IMG/VR virus record: IMGVR_UViG_3300017917_004546
Location: 1-48,360 of that record
Reading direction: 5' to 3' (one strand)
DNA from: a virus
Length of the DNA stretch: 48,360 nucleotides
Under the pieces are notes generated by a model that saw only the letters and a list, made by a program, of their open reading frames with translations, was not told where the DNA came from and made no database searches. Position 1 is the stretch's first letter; every line of letters starts with the position of its first letter. This document shows positions 15,456 through 23,872 of the stretch, piece by piece. The translations under genes were made by a program, and so were the position numbers.

Positions 15456-16255
15456 TGTATTATAGTATCTATAATAGATTTGTGTTTGTCATATGGTCTA
15501 AAGGAATGTAATTCAGAATAGTATCCTAGTTTTACTAGATCGCAATTAAAATTTAAATTCTGACCACCCCTATCTATTCTTCTTGGTTGCCAATATTTCC
15601 AAAAAAAATTAAAATACTCTATTTTTTTCTGATCATATCTAGAGATTAATTCTGAAGAATAACATTCGTCTAGCCCCCATGATGAATTTGGATAGTATCT
15701 ATTTTTTAGAAGATATCTATTTTTAGAATTATATACTTTTATAAGTTCTATTTTCCATTCCTTATCAATATTATATATTTCTTGAAATAGAGATCCTCTT
15801 CCTACCAGATGAGAACTAGGATACATAACATTGGTTTGTAAATTATAATATCCTAAAACGTCAGGACCATATGCCGAATAGGCGTCTCCAAAACCAACAA
15901 TAAATTTATCATTATCCACTAAAGATACTTGATCAAAAAAATATCTAGATAAAGGAAGTTGATCAATACCATGTGTAATACATACTTCATTAGGAAATAA
16001 AGATGCCCCATATATAATAGACCATGTAACAGACCAGTCCGGATATTGTTCGCTTGCTTCTGGTATATTATCTAGTCTTATTATATCTCCTATAGATCTA
16101 TCAAAACTATTTGATTCTAATTCTTGTTGCGATCCAACAAATATCATGGTTGGTGTAATATTAAAAAAATTTTTCCAAACAATACCAAAAATATTCCAGT
16201 ATTCGGTATAGTTTTTATTATTATTTAATGGAAAAATAACTCGGTCTATTTTCAT
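15440..16255 (-). CDS. Glycosyltransferase-like hypothetical protein
   Basis: A 271-residue protein without a classical signature. The N-terminal half reads like a GT-A Rossmann domain, with a strand ending TMIFVGSQQELE. THGIDQLPLSRYF could be the nucleotide-binding strand. The C-terminal half is rich in Tyr, Trp and Arg. It overlaps both neighbours by 4-16 nt inside a sugar operon. An outright assignment is not safe; a sugar transferase is the best guess from context. Confidence 0.6.
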   Translation of the reverse strand: MKIDRVIFPLNNNKNYTEYWNIFGIVWKNFFNITPTMIFVGSQQELESNSFDRSIGDIIRLDNIPEASEQYPDWSVTWSIIYGASLFPNEVCITHGIDQLPLSRYFFDQVSLVDNDKFIVGFGDAYSAYGPDVLGYYNLQTNVMYPSSHLVGRGSLFQEIYNIDKEWKIELIKVYNSKNRYLLKNRYYPNSSWGLDECYSSELISRYDQKKIEYFNFFWKYWQPRRIDRGGQNLNFNCDLVKLGYYSELHSFRPYDKHKSIIDTIIQCLIN

Positions 16256-16899
16256 GGTATATATTTTTTATATTCTGGATGTCTATTATTGTTTTCATCA
16301 AATACATCTCCTACAAATTCTGTATTTTCTCTTTGAGATGGAAATGGCTGCTTATCAAAAAATTCATCATGTACTAATTTATCGTTACCTATTAACGGAT
16401 ACAATTCTTCTGCAAAGAATTTATAGTCTGTCCCATAATTATTTGTTTTATTAAAAGATTCTAATAATATTTGCATAGGATATTTATTATTATTTTTATA
16501 ACCCCACATTCCACCGAGTATAGGAAAATTATGATAAGGATGATCTCTCATTATATGAAAAGTTTTATCAGAATTTAACCATTCATCTACAGCATCTTTT
16601 TCTCGTAAAGATAATCTACTATCACAATCTCTAAAAATAGCAACGTCAACATCCTGATCATACGATGCTTCAAATCTCCAAAACATACTTCTCCAATCAC
16701 CTTTAATATTTTTTTTATATATTTTAGTATTAGAGAAAGAAGATAATTTATCTAGTATATCTTTAGACACCTCAGAATCAATATAGTATCTACATATCCA
16801 TCCAGGATATATTTCTTGCGCTAGTTCAGCATTTTTTATACTACCAAAAGTGTATTTTGGATTATTTCCCCAAAGACTAAAACTAATAACTTTATTCAT
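16252..16899 (-). CDS. GT-A-type glycosyltransferase with RDCDSR motif
   Basis: A 215-residue protein opening with ISFSLWGNNPKYT and YYIDSEVSKD. The metal-binding motif is VAIFRDCDSRLS, a DxD with flanking Arg. FHIMRDHPYHNFPILGGMWG follows, a stretch I recognise from a widespread family of small capsule and phage transferases. It ends with HDEFFDKQPFPSQREN. It overlaps the macro-domain gene by 4 nt (ATGA). Confidence 0.75.
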   Translation of the reverse strand: MNKVISFSLWGNNPKYTFGSIKNAELAQEIYPGWICRYYIDSEVSKDILDKLSSFSNTKIYKKNIKGDWRSMFWRFEASYDQDVDVAIFRDCDSRLSLREKDAVDEWLNSDKTFHIMRDHPYHNFPILGGMWGYKNNNKYPMQILLESFNKTNNYGTDYKFFAEELYPLIGNDKLVHDEFFDKQPFPSQRENTEFVGDVFDENNNRHPEYKKYIP

Positions 16900-17453
16900 T
16901 TTACTGGATTATATACAGTAACAAAAAATTTGCCCCATATATCGTTAATTAGTTCGCTTATAAAGTTCCAATTCCCGCCAGCTAATCCACTACCGAATTT
17001 AGGACAATGAATTTCTATTTTTTCATTTTTATTTACGAAACCGGTATTCATATGAATATATTGAGAAACCTTATACATACTTTGTCCGAGTGCGAAGTAG
17101 TTTAGTGGTCTATTATTGTTGAAGTTCTTAACACCATTTTGGGCAATCATATTGACAAAAATTAATTTATGTCTATATTGAGGTTCCTCATAAACTTTTA
17201 TAATTTGAGAATAACCTAGATTAGCAGACAAAAAGTTTCTACCAAGAAGATGGTAGTCGGCCTTGACTACTGGATACTTTTGACCAACTTGGTATGCGAA
17301 TCCAGCATCAAATAGATCGATATTATTGCACACATGAGGAACAAAAACTGTTGCTCCATTTTCTTTTGAGCGAACTCTTTGTTCGATTATATCGAATATG
17401 TTTTTGTTTGAAAGAACATACGGCTCTTTTTTTAGAACTTTTTGATTAGACAT
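16896..17453 (-). CDS. Macro-domain (ADP-ribose-binding) protein
   Basis: A 185-residue macro domain. VFVPHVCNNIDLFDAGFAYQV matches the early ADP-ribose-binding loop (normally N-x-x-x-x-x-G-G-V), and CPKFGSGLAGGNW matches the second diphosphate loop near residue 150. Macro proteins hydrolyse ADP-ribose derivatives or remove ADP-ribose from targets. A phage could use one to recycle ADP-ribose 1''-phosphate or to reverse host ADP-ribosylation defence. It sits at the promoter-proximal end of the minus-strand operon. Confidence 0.8.
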   Translation of the reverse strand: MSNQKVLKKEPYVLSNKNIFDIIEQRVRSKENGATVFVPHVCNNIDLFDAGFAYQVGQKYPVVKADYHLLGRNFLSANLGYSQIIKVYEEPQYRHKLIFVNMIAQNGVKNFNNNRPLNYFALGQSMYKVSQYIHMNTGFVNKNEKIEIHCPKFGSGLAGGNWNFISELINDIWGKFFVTVYNPVK

Positions 17454-17682
17454 TTTCGTTATCCTTTTTTCTTTCTTTTATCGCTAATATATTACTATCT
17501 TTATCAAAAGTAAAAAGATCAATAGGATCTATCGTTTCGTCTGGATTCAACCATCTTCCATATCCAGTTTTGAGATTGATACAAAGTTTTTTACCGTCTT
17601 TTTTAAAGTCGCTAGTCGTTATAAAGTATTCATTACCTATAACAAAACATTCTCCTACTGATATTTCCTCTAAATATTTCAT
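17446..17682 (-). CDS. Small hypothetical protein
   Basis: A 78-residue protein reading as a small beta-barrel-like fold (EISVGECFVIGNEYFITTSDF, then a Gly-Tyr-Gly-Arg-Trp turn) with a charged tail. ATG 17682 is preferred over a TTG two codons earlier, since it follows the upstream stop within a few bases. It overlaps the macro gene by 8 nt, so the pair is likely co-translated. No family recognised. Confidence 0.6.
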   Translation of the reverse strand: MKYLEEISVGECFVIGNEYFITTSDFKKDGKKLCINLKTGYGRWLNPDETIDPIDLFTFDKDSNILAIKERKKDNENV

Positions 17683-17684
17683 AA

Positions 17685-17888
17685 TCAATGATTATAATAT
17701 CTATCCCAGTCTTCCCACTCTTCTTCTTGATAACTTTCTTTTATTTTTTTTAATTCTTTTTTTGATATATTTTTTCTTTTGTTTAAATCATCTTCCTCAA
17801 AATAATTACTACCATTTTGGTGTTTTTTCTTAAATTTTTCTCGTCTTTTTTCTTTTTCGTTTGAAAAATCGTTATCGAAGTTATTCAT
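17685..17888 (-). CDS. Small highly charged protein, first gene of minus operon
   Basis: A 67-residue, almost entirely charged protein. A Lys/Arg/Glu-rich first half (SNEKEKRREKFKKKHQN) is followed by an acidic, aromatic tail (EEEWEDWDRYYNH). An upstream in-frame start would run through the promoter, so ATG 17888 is chosen. As the first gene behind a sigma70-like promoter it may be an early, host-interacting protein; this is inference. Confidence 0.55.
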   Translation of the reverse strand: MNNFDNDFSNEKEKRREKFKKKHQNGSNYFEEDDLNKRKNISKKELKKIKESYQEEEWEDWDRYYNH

Positions 17889-17920
17889 AGTATTGTTTGT
17901 TTGATCACCTGAATAGATGT

Positions 17921-17948
17921 ATAATACACCTAATCTCTGGTTTGTCAA
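17921..17948 (-). promoter_or_regulatory. Divergent promoter, minus-strand side
   Basis: TTGACA (17943-17948) and TATTAT (17921-17926) are separated by 16 nt on the minus strand, about 33 nt before the first gene of the operon. The spacer ends in the recurrent AGGTGTATTA motif. It is divergent to a similar promoter at 17973-18000. Confidence 0.55.
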
Positions 17949-17972
17949 TATCCAAATTAGCGTTTTCTAGTC

Positions 17973-18000
17973 TTGACAAAGACGCATAGAGTAATATTAT
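17973..18000 (+). promoter_or_regulatory. Divergent promoter, plus-strand side
   Basis: TTGACA (17973-17978), a 16-nt spacer and TATTAT (17995-18000) face rightward, opening the plus-strand glycosyltransferase operon. The same two hexamers with the same spacing occur on the opposite strand 24 nt away. The TTG of the -35 box could also be read as a start codon, but the reading before residue 24 looks unlike protein. Confidence 0.5.
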
Positions 18001-18041
18001 TGGTGCAGCTGGGTGATATTATATTTCTTAGGTCGATAATA

Positions 18042-19700
18042 GTGATAAATTCTACTATAGTAACCGGTATATGGGATCTTAGTAGAGATTCTCTATCAGA
18101 AGGATGGGGAAGAAATTATCAGCATTATATTGATAATTTTTCTAAATTATTATCCTCTTTACCAGATGATACTCCATTAATTGTTTTTGGAGAAGATAAA
18201 CTAGAAACATTAGTATATCAATATAGAAATAGAGATAATACAAAATTCTACTTGCATAATAAAGAGGATTTTAAAGGTAATTTTTTTCCGTTTTTCGATA
18301 GAGTTCAGCAAATAAGAATAAAAGAAGAATGGTTAAATCAAGTAGGATGGCTTAGGGATAGTACTCAAGCAAAGCTGGATTTCTATAATCCAATGGTTAT
18401 GAGCAAAATGTTTCTTTTGCATAATGCCAAGGTATTTAATCCATTTAGCACAGAATATATGTTTTGGTTGGACGGAGGAATAACCAACACAGTTCATCCT
18501 GGATATTTTAGTCATGATAAAGTATTGAATAAACTAGAAAATATTGTGAAAAAATTTCTATTTGTATGTTTTCCTTATGAAACAACAACTGAAATTCATG
18601 GATTTAATATAAATGATATGAATAAAATTTGTGACGCCAATGTTAATAGGGTTGCGAGGGGCGGATTTTTTGGAGGTCATATAGACTATATATCTGAAGC
18701 AAATAATTTATATTATTCATTACTCAACGATACTTTATCTCAAAATCTTATGGGCACAGAAGAGAGTGTCTTTACGATAATGACATATAAAGATCCTGAT
18801 ATATATCATTATGAAACAATAGAGTCAAATGGATTAATAAATATATTTTTTGAAAAACTTAAAAATAGTCAAACATATAGTGAAATACATAATAAACAAA
18901 ATTTAAGAAAAAAACATGAAAATAATAATATATTGCTTTATATAAATGCTTTTAATTCTCCAGAACAATTACAAATGGTTTTGGATAGTTTCGAAAAATA
19001 TGATAGAAATTTTTTGGATAAAACCCAAAAAATATTACTAAATAATTCAACAAAAGATGTTTTATATTCTTCATACGACGATATCTGTAATAAATATAAT
19101 TTTAAAGATCATTTTAAATATGGAAATAAAGGAGTTTGTGGATCACGACAATTTGCAGCCGAACATTTTGCTGATTCTGGGTCTAGATATATGATATTTT
19201 TTGAAGACGATATGCTTTTAGATTTTAATGGATCATGTAATTTTGGTTTTAATAAAAATATTCATAATTTATTTAATCGTATTTTAAAAGTTATGAAAAA
19301 TGAAGAATATGATTTTCTTAAATTTAGTTTTAGTGAATTTTATGGTCACAATGGAGAACAGTGGAGTTGGCATAATGTTTCTACTGAGAATAGATTGAAA
19401 TATTTTGGTCGTATTCAAAAAAAACCAAATACAAAATTTTCTTGCATAAAGACCATAGATGGTCTTCCGTATGCAGAAGGAGAGGTTTACTACAGCAATT
19501 GGCCACATATTATAGATCAAGAAGGCAATCAAAAATGTTTTTTGGATACAAAATGGGCCCGTCCTTTTGAACAAACATGGATGAGTCATATATATACATT
19601 AACATTAGAGAATAAAATAAAACCAGCAATATTATTAGCTAGTCCGATTACTCATAACAGGGTTCATTTTTATGAAGCAAGTGAAAGAAAAGAAAGTTAA
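18042..19700 (+). CDS. HtrL/YibB-type protein fused to a GT-A transferase domain
   Basis: A 552-residue two-domain protein. Residues 1-270 match the HtrL/YibB family (opening TIVTGIWDLSRDSL, then MSKMFLLHNAKVFNPF and YMFWLDGGI), a presumed sugar-transferase family found in surface-polysaccharide loci. Residues 295-552 form a second, GT-A-like domain with ILLYINAFNSPEQL and a metal motif YMIFFEDDMLLD. GTG 18042 is chosen because the HtrL match begins there and the promoter lies upstream. The next gene starts within its last 29 nt. The fusion suggests two sequential sugar transfers. Confidence 0.75.
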   Translation: MINSTIVTGIWDLSRDSLSEGWGRNYQHYIDNFSKLLSSLPDDTPLIVFGEDKLETLVYQYRNRDNTKFYLHNKEDFKGNFFPFFDRVQQIRIKEEWLNQVGWLRDSTQAKLDFYNPMVMSKMFLLHNAKVFNPFSTEYMFWLDGGITNTVHPGYFSHDKVLNKLENIVKKFLFVCFPYETTTEIHGFNINDMNKICDANVNRVARGGFFGGHIDYISEANNLYYSLLNDTLSQNLMGTEESVFTIMTYKDPDIYHYETIESNGLINIFFEKLKNSQTYSEIHNKQNLRKKHENNNILLYINAFNSPEQLQMVLDSFEKYDRNFLDKTQKILLNNSTKDVLYSSYDDICNKYNFKDHFKYGNKGVCGSRQFAAEHFADSGSRYMIFFEDDMLLDFNGSCNFGFNKNIHNLFNRILKVMKNEEYDFLKFSFSEFYGHNGEQWSWHNVSTENRLKYFGRIQKKPNTKFSCIKTIDGLPYAEGEVYYSNWPHIIDQEGNQKCFLDTKWARPFEQTWMSHIYTLTLENKIKPAILLASPITHNRVHFYEASERKES

Positions 19701-20961
19701 AAATAATAAAGAAACTATATTTATACAAATAGCTTCGTATAGGGATCCTCAGCTTCTTCCGACACTAAAAGATATGTTGGATAAGGCAAAATATCCAGAT
19801 AATCTTAGAATCGGAATATGCTGGCAACACGCAGAACAAGATGAATGGGATAGATTAGATGATTATATCAATGATTCAAGATTTCGTATCATAGATGTTC
19901 CGTATACTGAAAGTCAAGGAGTATGTTGGGCAAGAAATCAAGTACAATCATTATACCAAAAAGAAAAATATACATTACAATTAGATAGTCATCATAGATT
20001 CACTAATAATTGGGATAGTGAATTGATAGATATGTTAAAAAATCTTCAAAAAGAAGGTCATAAAAAACCTTTAATTACATCATATATTCCCAGTTTTGAT
20101 CCAGATAATGATCCTGGTGCTAGAATTGAACAGCCATGGAAAATGAATTTTGATAGATTTATTCCAGAGGGTGCCGTATTCTTCCTTCCTGCTAATTTTG
20201 ATAGTTGGGACGATAACACTAAGCCTTTACCAGGGAGATTCTATAGTGCTCATTTTGCTTTTACAGTAGGCGAATTTTGTGAAGAAGTACCTCATGACCC
20301 AAATTATTATTTTCATGGTGAAGAAATAAGCATAGCGGTTAGAGCATTCACTCACGGTTATGATATTTTTCATCCGCACAAAGTTCTAATATGGCATGAA
20401 TATACAAGAAAAGGACGAACCAAACAATGGGATGATGATAAAATTTGGATCGAAAGAAATAACAAATGTCATCTCAGAAATAGAAAATTATTTGAAATGG
20501 ATGGCGAAAAAAGAGATATAGATTTTGGCCCATATGGTTTTGGTAAAATTAGAACCTTAAAAGATTACGAACTTTATTCTGGACTATGTTTTAGCAAAAG
20601 AGGCATAACCAAGAGAGTCCAAGAACATAAACCACCACCAGATCCAGATACTACCAATTTAGATTATAATACATTTCAATCTCATTTGATGAGCATATTT
20701 AAACATTGTATAGATATTCAGTATGGACAGGTTCCAGAAAATGATTATGATTTTTGGGCAGTTGCTTTCAAAGATAAAGAAGGTAATGATATTTATAGAA
20801 AAGATGCTGATAAAGAGGAAATACTAAGAATGAAAAACGATCCAGATGGGTACTGTAAGGTTTGGAGAGAATTTCAAACAGATCAAAATCCTCATAGCTG
20901 GATAGTTTGGCCCCACAGCACTAGTAAGGGGTGGGCAGAGCCCATCACTGGTAACTTATAA
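19672..20961 (+). CDS. GlcNAc-transferase-family protein (PF11397, Skp1-GlcNAcT-like)
   Basis: A 429-residue protein with the hallmark start of the glycosyltransferase GlcNAc family: IFIQIASYRDPQLLPTLKD, RIGICWQHAEQDEWD and SQGVCWARN, then the LQLDSHHRF metal motif near residue 103. Eukaryotic members add GlcNAc to hydroxyproline of Skp1; bacterial and viral homologues mostly act on unknown acceptors. The C-terminal 130 residues extend beyond the usual catalytic part and look like an additional domain. The start overlaps the preceding gene by 29 nt. Confidence 0.85.
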   Translation: MKQVKEKKVKNNKETIFIQIASYRDPQLLPTLKDMLDKAKYPDNLRIGICWQHAEQDEWDRLDDYINDSRFRIIDVPYTESQGVCWARNQVQSLYQKEKYTLQLDSHHRFTNNWDSELIDMLKNLQKEGHKKPLITSYIPSFDPDNDPGARIEQPWKMNFDRFIPEGAVFFLPANFDSWDDNTKPLPGRFYSAHFAFTVGEFCEEVPHDPNYYFHGEEISIAVRAFTHGYDIFHPHKVLIWHEYTRKGRTKQWDDDKIWIERNNKCHLRNRKLFEMDGEKRDIDFGPYGFGKIRTLKDYELYSGLCFSKRGITKRVQEHKPPPDPDTTNLDYNTFQSHLMSIFKHCIDIQYGQVPENDYDFWAVAFKDKEGNDIYRKDADKEEILRMKNDPDGYCKVWREFQTDQNPHSWIVWPHSTSKGWAEPITGNL

Positions 20962-21509
20962 TGCCAGGAAATTGGGGATATTTATCTAATGATATTAAAT
21001 ACTATGTAGAAAAAAATATACCTAAAGAATCTTCTGTTTTAGACATAGGGTGTGGACACGGACACTATGCTAAACTACTCAAAGATCATTTTATAAATAA
21101 AATGCATGGAGTAGAAATTTGGCAAAAATATATAGATAAATATTCATTAGAGAGTTTATATTCTAAAATATATAATGTTAATATATTAGATTTTAGGTTT
21201 GACTATTATAATTTTATTATTATTGGTGATGTACTAGAACATCTCTCTAGAGAAGACGGTACAAAACTAATATCTTATCTATGTGATAGGTGCGATGAAA
21301 TTCTTGTTGTTGTTCCATATAATCTTCCTCAAGACATAGTTAATGAAAATAAATATGAAATCCATCTTCAGCCTGACCTAAATGACGAAATTATGAAAAA
21401 TTTTTATCCTCAACTTGAACTCATAAAAATAGAAGACAAAGAACTTAAAATAAAAGTAGAAGTTGGAGAAAATACCTATTACTACTGTGCTTTTAGGAAG
21501 AAAAAATGA
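20961..21509 (+). CDS. Class I SAM-dependent methyltransferase
   Basis: A 182-residue compact Rossmann methyltransferase. SVLDIGCGHGHYAKLL is motif I, MHGVEIWQKYID the acidic strand-2 motif, and FIIIGDVLEHL motif IV with post-motif His. It begins in a TAATG junction with the GlcNAc-transferase stop and ends in an ATGA junction with the next gene. Likely target: a sugar in the glycan made by its neighbours. Confidence 0.85.
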   Translation: MPGNWGYLSNDIKYYVEKNIPKESSVLDIGCGHGHYAKLLKDHFINKMHGVEIWQKYIDKYSLESLYSKIYNVNILDFRFDYYNFIIIGDVLEHLSREDGTKLISYLCDRCDEILVVVPYNLPQDIVNENKYEIHLQPDLNDEIMKNFYPQLELIKIEDKELKIKVEVGENTYYYCAFRKKK

Positions 21510-22303
21510 AACCAATTTATTTTACAACCTTGAGTCTAGGCGAAAACTATACAAAAGATTATACTGTTAAATTAATTGATCAAGTATTAAATAAAACAAA
21601 CCACTTTTTTGCGCTGACTACTGATTGTCCTAGTATTGTTAGAGATCTTTATCCTAATAATGATAGAATATTAATAGATACAATATCTAAAAAAGATTTT
21701 AAAATTAGACTACCAATAGGTAGTCCAGAAGGACCAGCAACTGACTTTAACTTCAACATGAGATATAGATGTATAGAACAACTACTTCCTATAGAAGAAG
21801 ATTTTTATACTATCTGGACCGATTGCGACAATTCTTTGGAGTGGTGGGATGAATTAACTGTTCAGTCTTTTTTTAGTACTATATATGATTCTGGTTATGA
21901 TTTTCTAGCCCCAAGAAACTCGTATAAATTTATTGATTTTCTTATTGATTTCAAATCAAAAAATGATCCTAGACATGGTATTTTTTGGCATAAAATATTT
22001 AACTATGATCTAGATAGTAATCCTAGACCGGAATGGGATAATGCTACTCTTCCGGCAGAATATATGTTGGTTTTCTTAAATTCTAAAAAACTTACATCTT
22101 TCTATAATCAGTTTAAATGGTTTCACGATTATTTAGCAAACAAACCTTATACGCAAGGAACATGGGCTGAAGGATTTGAAATAGGAGTCTCTGCTCTTGT
22201 TGCAGAATATGTTCCTTACGAAATAGGATGGAATCATCACATATTGTCCAGAGCTATTAAGGCTAATGGACATAAAGTAGGACACCCAACAGAAAGTCAG
22301 TAA
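21506..22303 (+). CDS. Putative glycosyltransferase with TDCD motif
   Basis: A 265-residue protein. It opens with a PIYFTTLSLGENYTKDYTVKL strand-helix similar to GT-A enzymes. The FYTIWTDCDNSLEWWDE stretch near residue 105 gives a DxD pair, and AEYMLVFLNSKK follows in the acceptor half. Overlaps of 4 nt and 1 nt link it to its neighbours. No exact family is recognised, but I read it as a transferase with fair confidence. Confidence 0.6.
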   Translation: MKPIYFTTLSLGENYTKDYTVKLIDQVLNKTNHFFALTTDCPSIVRDLYPNNDRILIDTISKKDFKIRLPIGSPEGPATDFNFNMRYRCIEQLLPIEEDFYTIWTDCDNSLEWWDELTVQSFFSTIYDSGYDFLAPRNSYKFIDFLIDFKSKNDPRHGIFWHKIFNYDLDSNPRPEWDNATLPAEYMLVFLNSKKLTSFYNQFKWFHDYLANKPYTQGTWAEGFEIGVSALVAEYVPYEIGWNHHILSRAIKANGHKVGHPTESQ

Positions 22304-23181
22304 TGTCAAATACAAAACTTGTGTTCTATGCACAACCATCTTTTAGTGGATGGATGCCAACAACTATTTTTCAGTCTTTGTATGATCATTACAAATTTAT
22401 ATATGGTGATTACATACAACTTGATAACAATAGCATATCTTATAATAATAACTATGGCCATAATACAGGTCCACATCATCTTATAATAAAAAATATAGAA
22501 ACAGAAAAATATAAAGTAGTAACATATTGGGACAGAGCCTATGAGCTTCTTGACGACAAATGCGATTGGGATAATAGCAAATGTATAGGAGTATATTCTG
22601 CGGTAAATGCAAAAAGTCATAAAAATATTATTCCTTCATCTTATTCAACTTATAATACTGTTATTGAAACAGCAATAAATAATTGTAATAAATATTTTTT
22701 TGATAAAAAAAATAAAACATTATTATTTAGGGGATACTTACACGGATCAAGATATTTGATAGGTAATTTAAATGATTATAAAAATATCATTACTGTAGAA
22801 GATAAGAGAATAACATATGAAGAATATATAAATGAATTAAATAGCTACTTGATAGGCTTGAGTCTAAATGGTTCTGCTGAAATCTGCAATAGAGACATGG
22901 AAATACTAGGTGTTGGTTCTGTATTATTAAGACCAACATTAAAAACAACTGATTTTCACAATCCTCTTGTTGCTGGTGTACACTATGTTCCATTCGACAC
23001 AGACAATGATCCAAAGCAACAACTAGAAATTATACTAGAAACACATAGTAGGCTTTTAAAAGATGTTGACTATATGATGTATGTTGCCCAAAATGGACTT
23101 AACTGGTATAACAGTAATGGATCAAAAAACGGCAATGTTTTAGTTTTATCGAATATTCTTAATCTAGAAGAACTATTATGA
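22303..23181 (+). CDS. CAP10/GT90-like glycosyltransferase, tentative
   Basis: A 292-residue protein. FRGYLHGSRYLIG near residue 145 and the downstream LIGLSLNGSAEICNRDMEIL, then GVGSVLLRP and GVHYVPFD, resemble the C-terminal half of CAP10 (GT90) O-glucosyl/xylosyl transferases and related exostosin-like proteins. The N-terminal 120 residues are not recognisable. It is coupled to the preceding gene by TAATG and to the next by ATGA. Confidence 0.5.
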   Translation: MSNTKLVFYAQPSFSGWMPTTIFQSLYDHYKFIYGDYIQLDNNSISYNNNYGHNTGPHHLIIKNIETEKYKVVTYWDRAYELLDDKCDWDNSKCIGVYSAVNAKSHKNIIPSSYSTYNTVIETAINNCNKYFFDKKNKTLLFRGYLHGSRYLIGNLNDYKNIITVEDKRITYEEYINELNSYLIGLSLNGSAEICNRDMEILGVGSVLLRPTLKTTDFHNPLVAGVHYVPFDTDNDPKQQLEIILETHSRLLKDVDYMMYVAQNGLNWYNSNGSKNGNVLVLSNILNLEELL

Positions 23182-23870
23182 CAACTATAAATAAAATACA
23201 AAATGCTCTATTAAACTTTAAAATAGATAAAAAATATTGGACATATGATAGTTTAACTGGCGAAGATTATGATATTAGAAGATCTAAACCAGCACCCTTT
23301 ATAAAAAAAACAATAGAAATAGCAAAAATACTCAATCTTAAAACAGTTGTAGAGATAGGCTCTACCAGATTATCTTCTAGTCAAAAATGTATTAATTATT
23401 TTGACTCGCCCAATATAGATCCTTTTATCTCTCCTCCATGTTGCTGCGATGGTCATGCTACTTTTTTTTGGGCTAGGGCTGGTTTTGATGTTTATACAGT
23501 AGATATAGATGAAAACTGTATCAATGGAGTAAACTGGTGTTATTCTAATATCGGTATAGAAAAACCAAGTAATTTACACATAAACATTCCTTGTGATGGA
23601 ATAGATTTTTTAGCTAATTTCGATAAACAAATAGATATTTTATATCTAGATGGTTGGGATAAGGGGACTCCAAACTTTGCTGAAAATCATCTTGAAGCTT
23701 TTAAAGCGGCACAAAATAAACTATCAAATATTCATTTGGTTTTAGTTGATGATACCGACTTTAATACTCCAGATGGAGGCAAAGACAAATTATTATCTCC
23801 TTATCTAATAGATAATGGATATTCTTTACTTTTTAATGGTAGGCAAACACTATTTTTACACAGGATTTAA
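23178..23870 (+). CDS. SAM-dependent methyltransferase-like protein
   Basis: A 230-residue protein with a Rossmann arrangement. KTVVEIGSTRLSSSQ is motif I, GFDVYTVDIDENCING motif II, and IDILYLDGWDKGTPNFAENH a strand-4 motif resembling methyltransferase type 24 proteins. HLVLVDDTDF follows as strand 5. An unusual Cys cluster (PPCCCDGHATFF) lies between motifs I and II. It probably modifies a glycan or nucleotide sugar. Confidence 0.7.
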   Translation: MTTINKIQNALLNFKIDKKYWTYDSLTGEDYDIRRSKPAPFIKKTIEIAKILNLKTVVEIGSTRLSSSQKCINYFDSPNIDPFISPPCCCDGHATFFWARAGFDVYTVDIDENCINGVNWCYSNIGIEKPSNLHINIPCDGIDFLANFDKQIDILYLDGWDKGTPNFAENHLEAFKAAQNKLSNIHLVLVDDTDFNTPDGGKDKLLSPYLIDNGYSLLFNGRQTLFLHRI

Positions 23871-23872
23871 AA

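Noticed and set aside
17973-18041. N-terminal extension of the HtrL-like protein from TTG 17973
   Set aside because: These codons coincide with a promoter and do not resemble the family; homology starts at GTG 18042.
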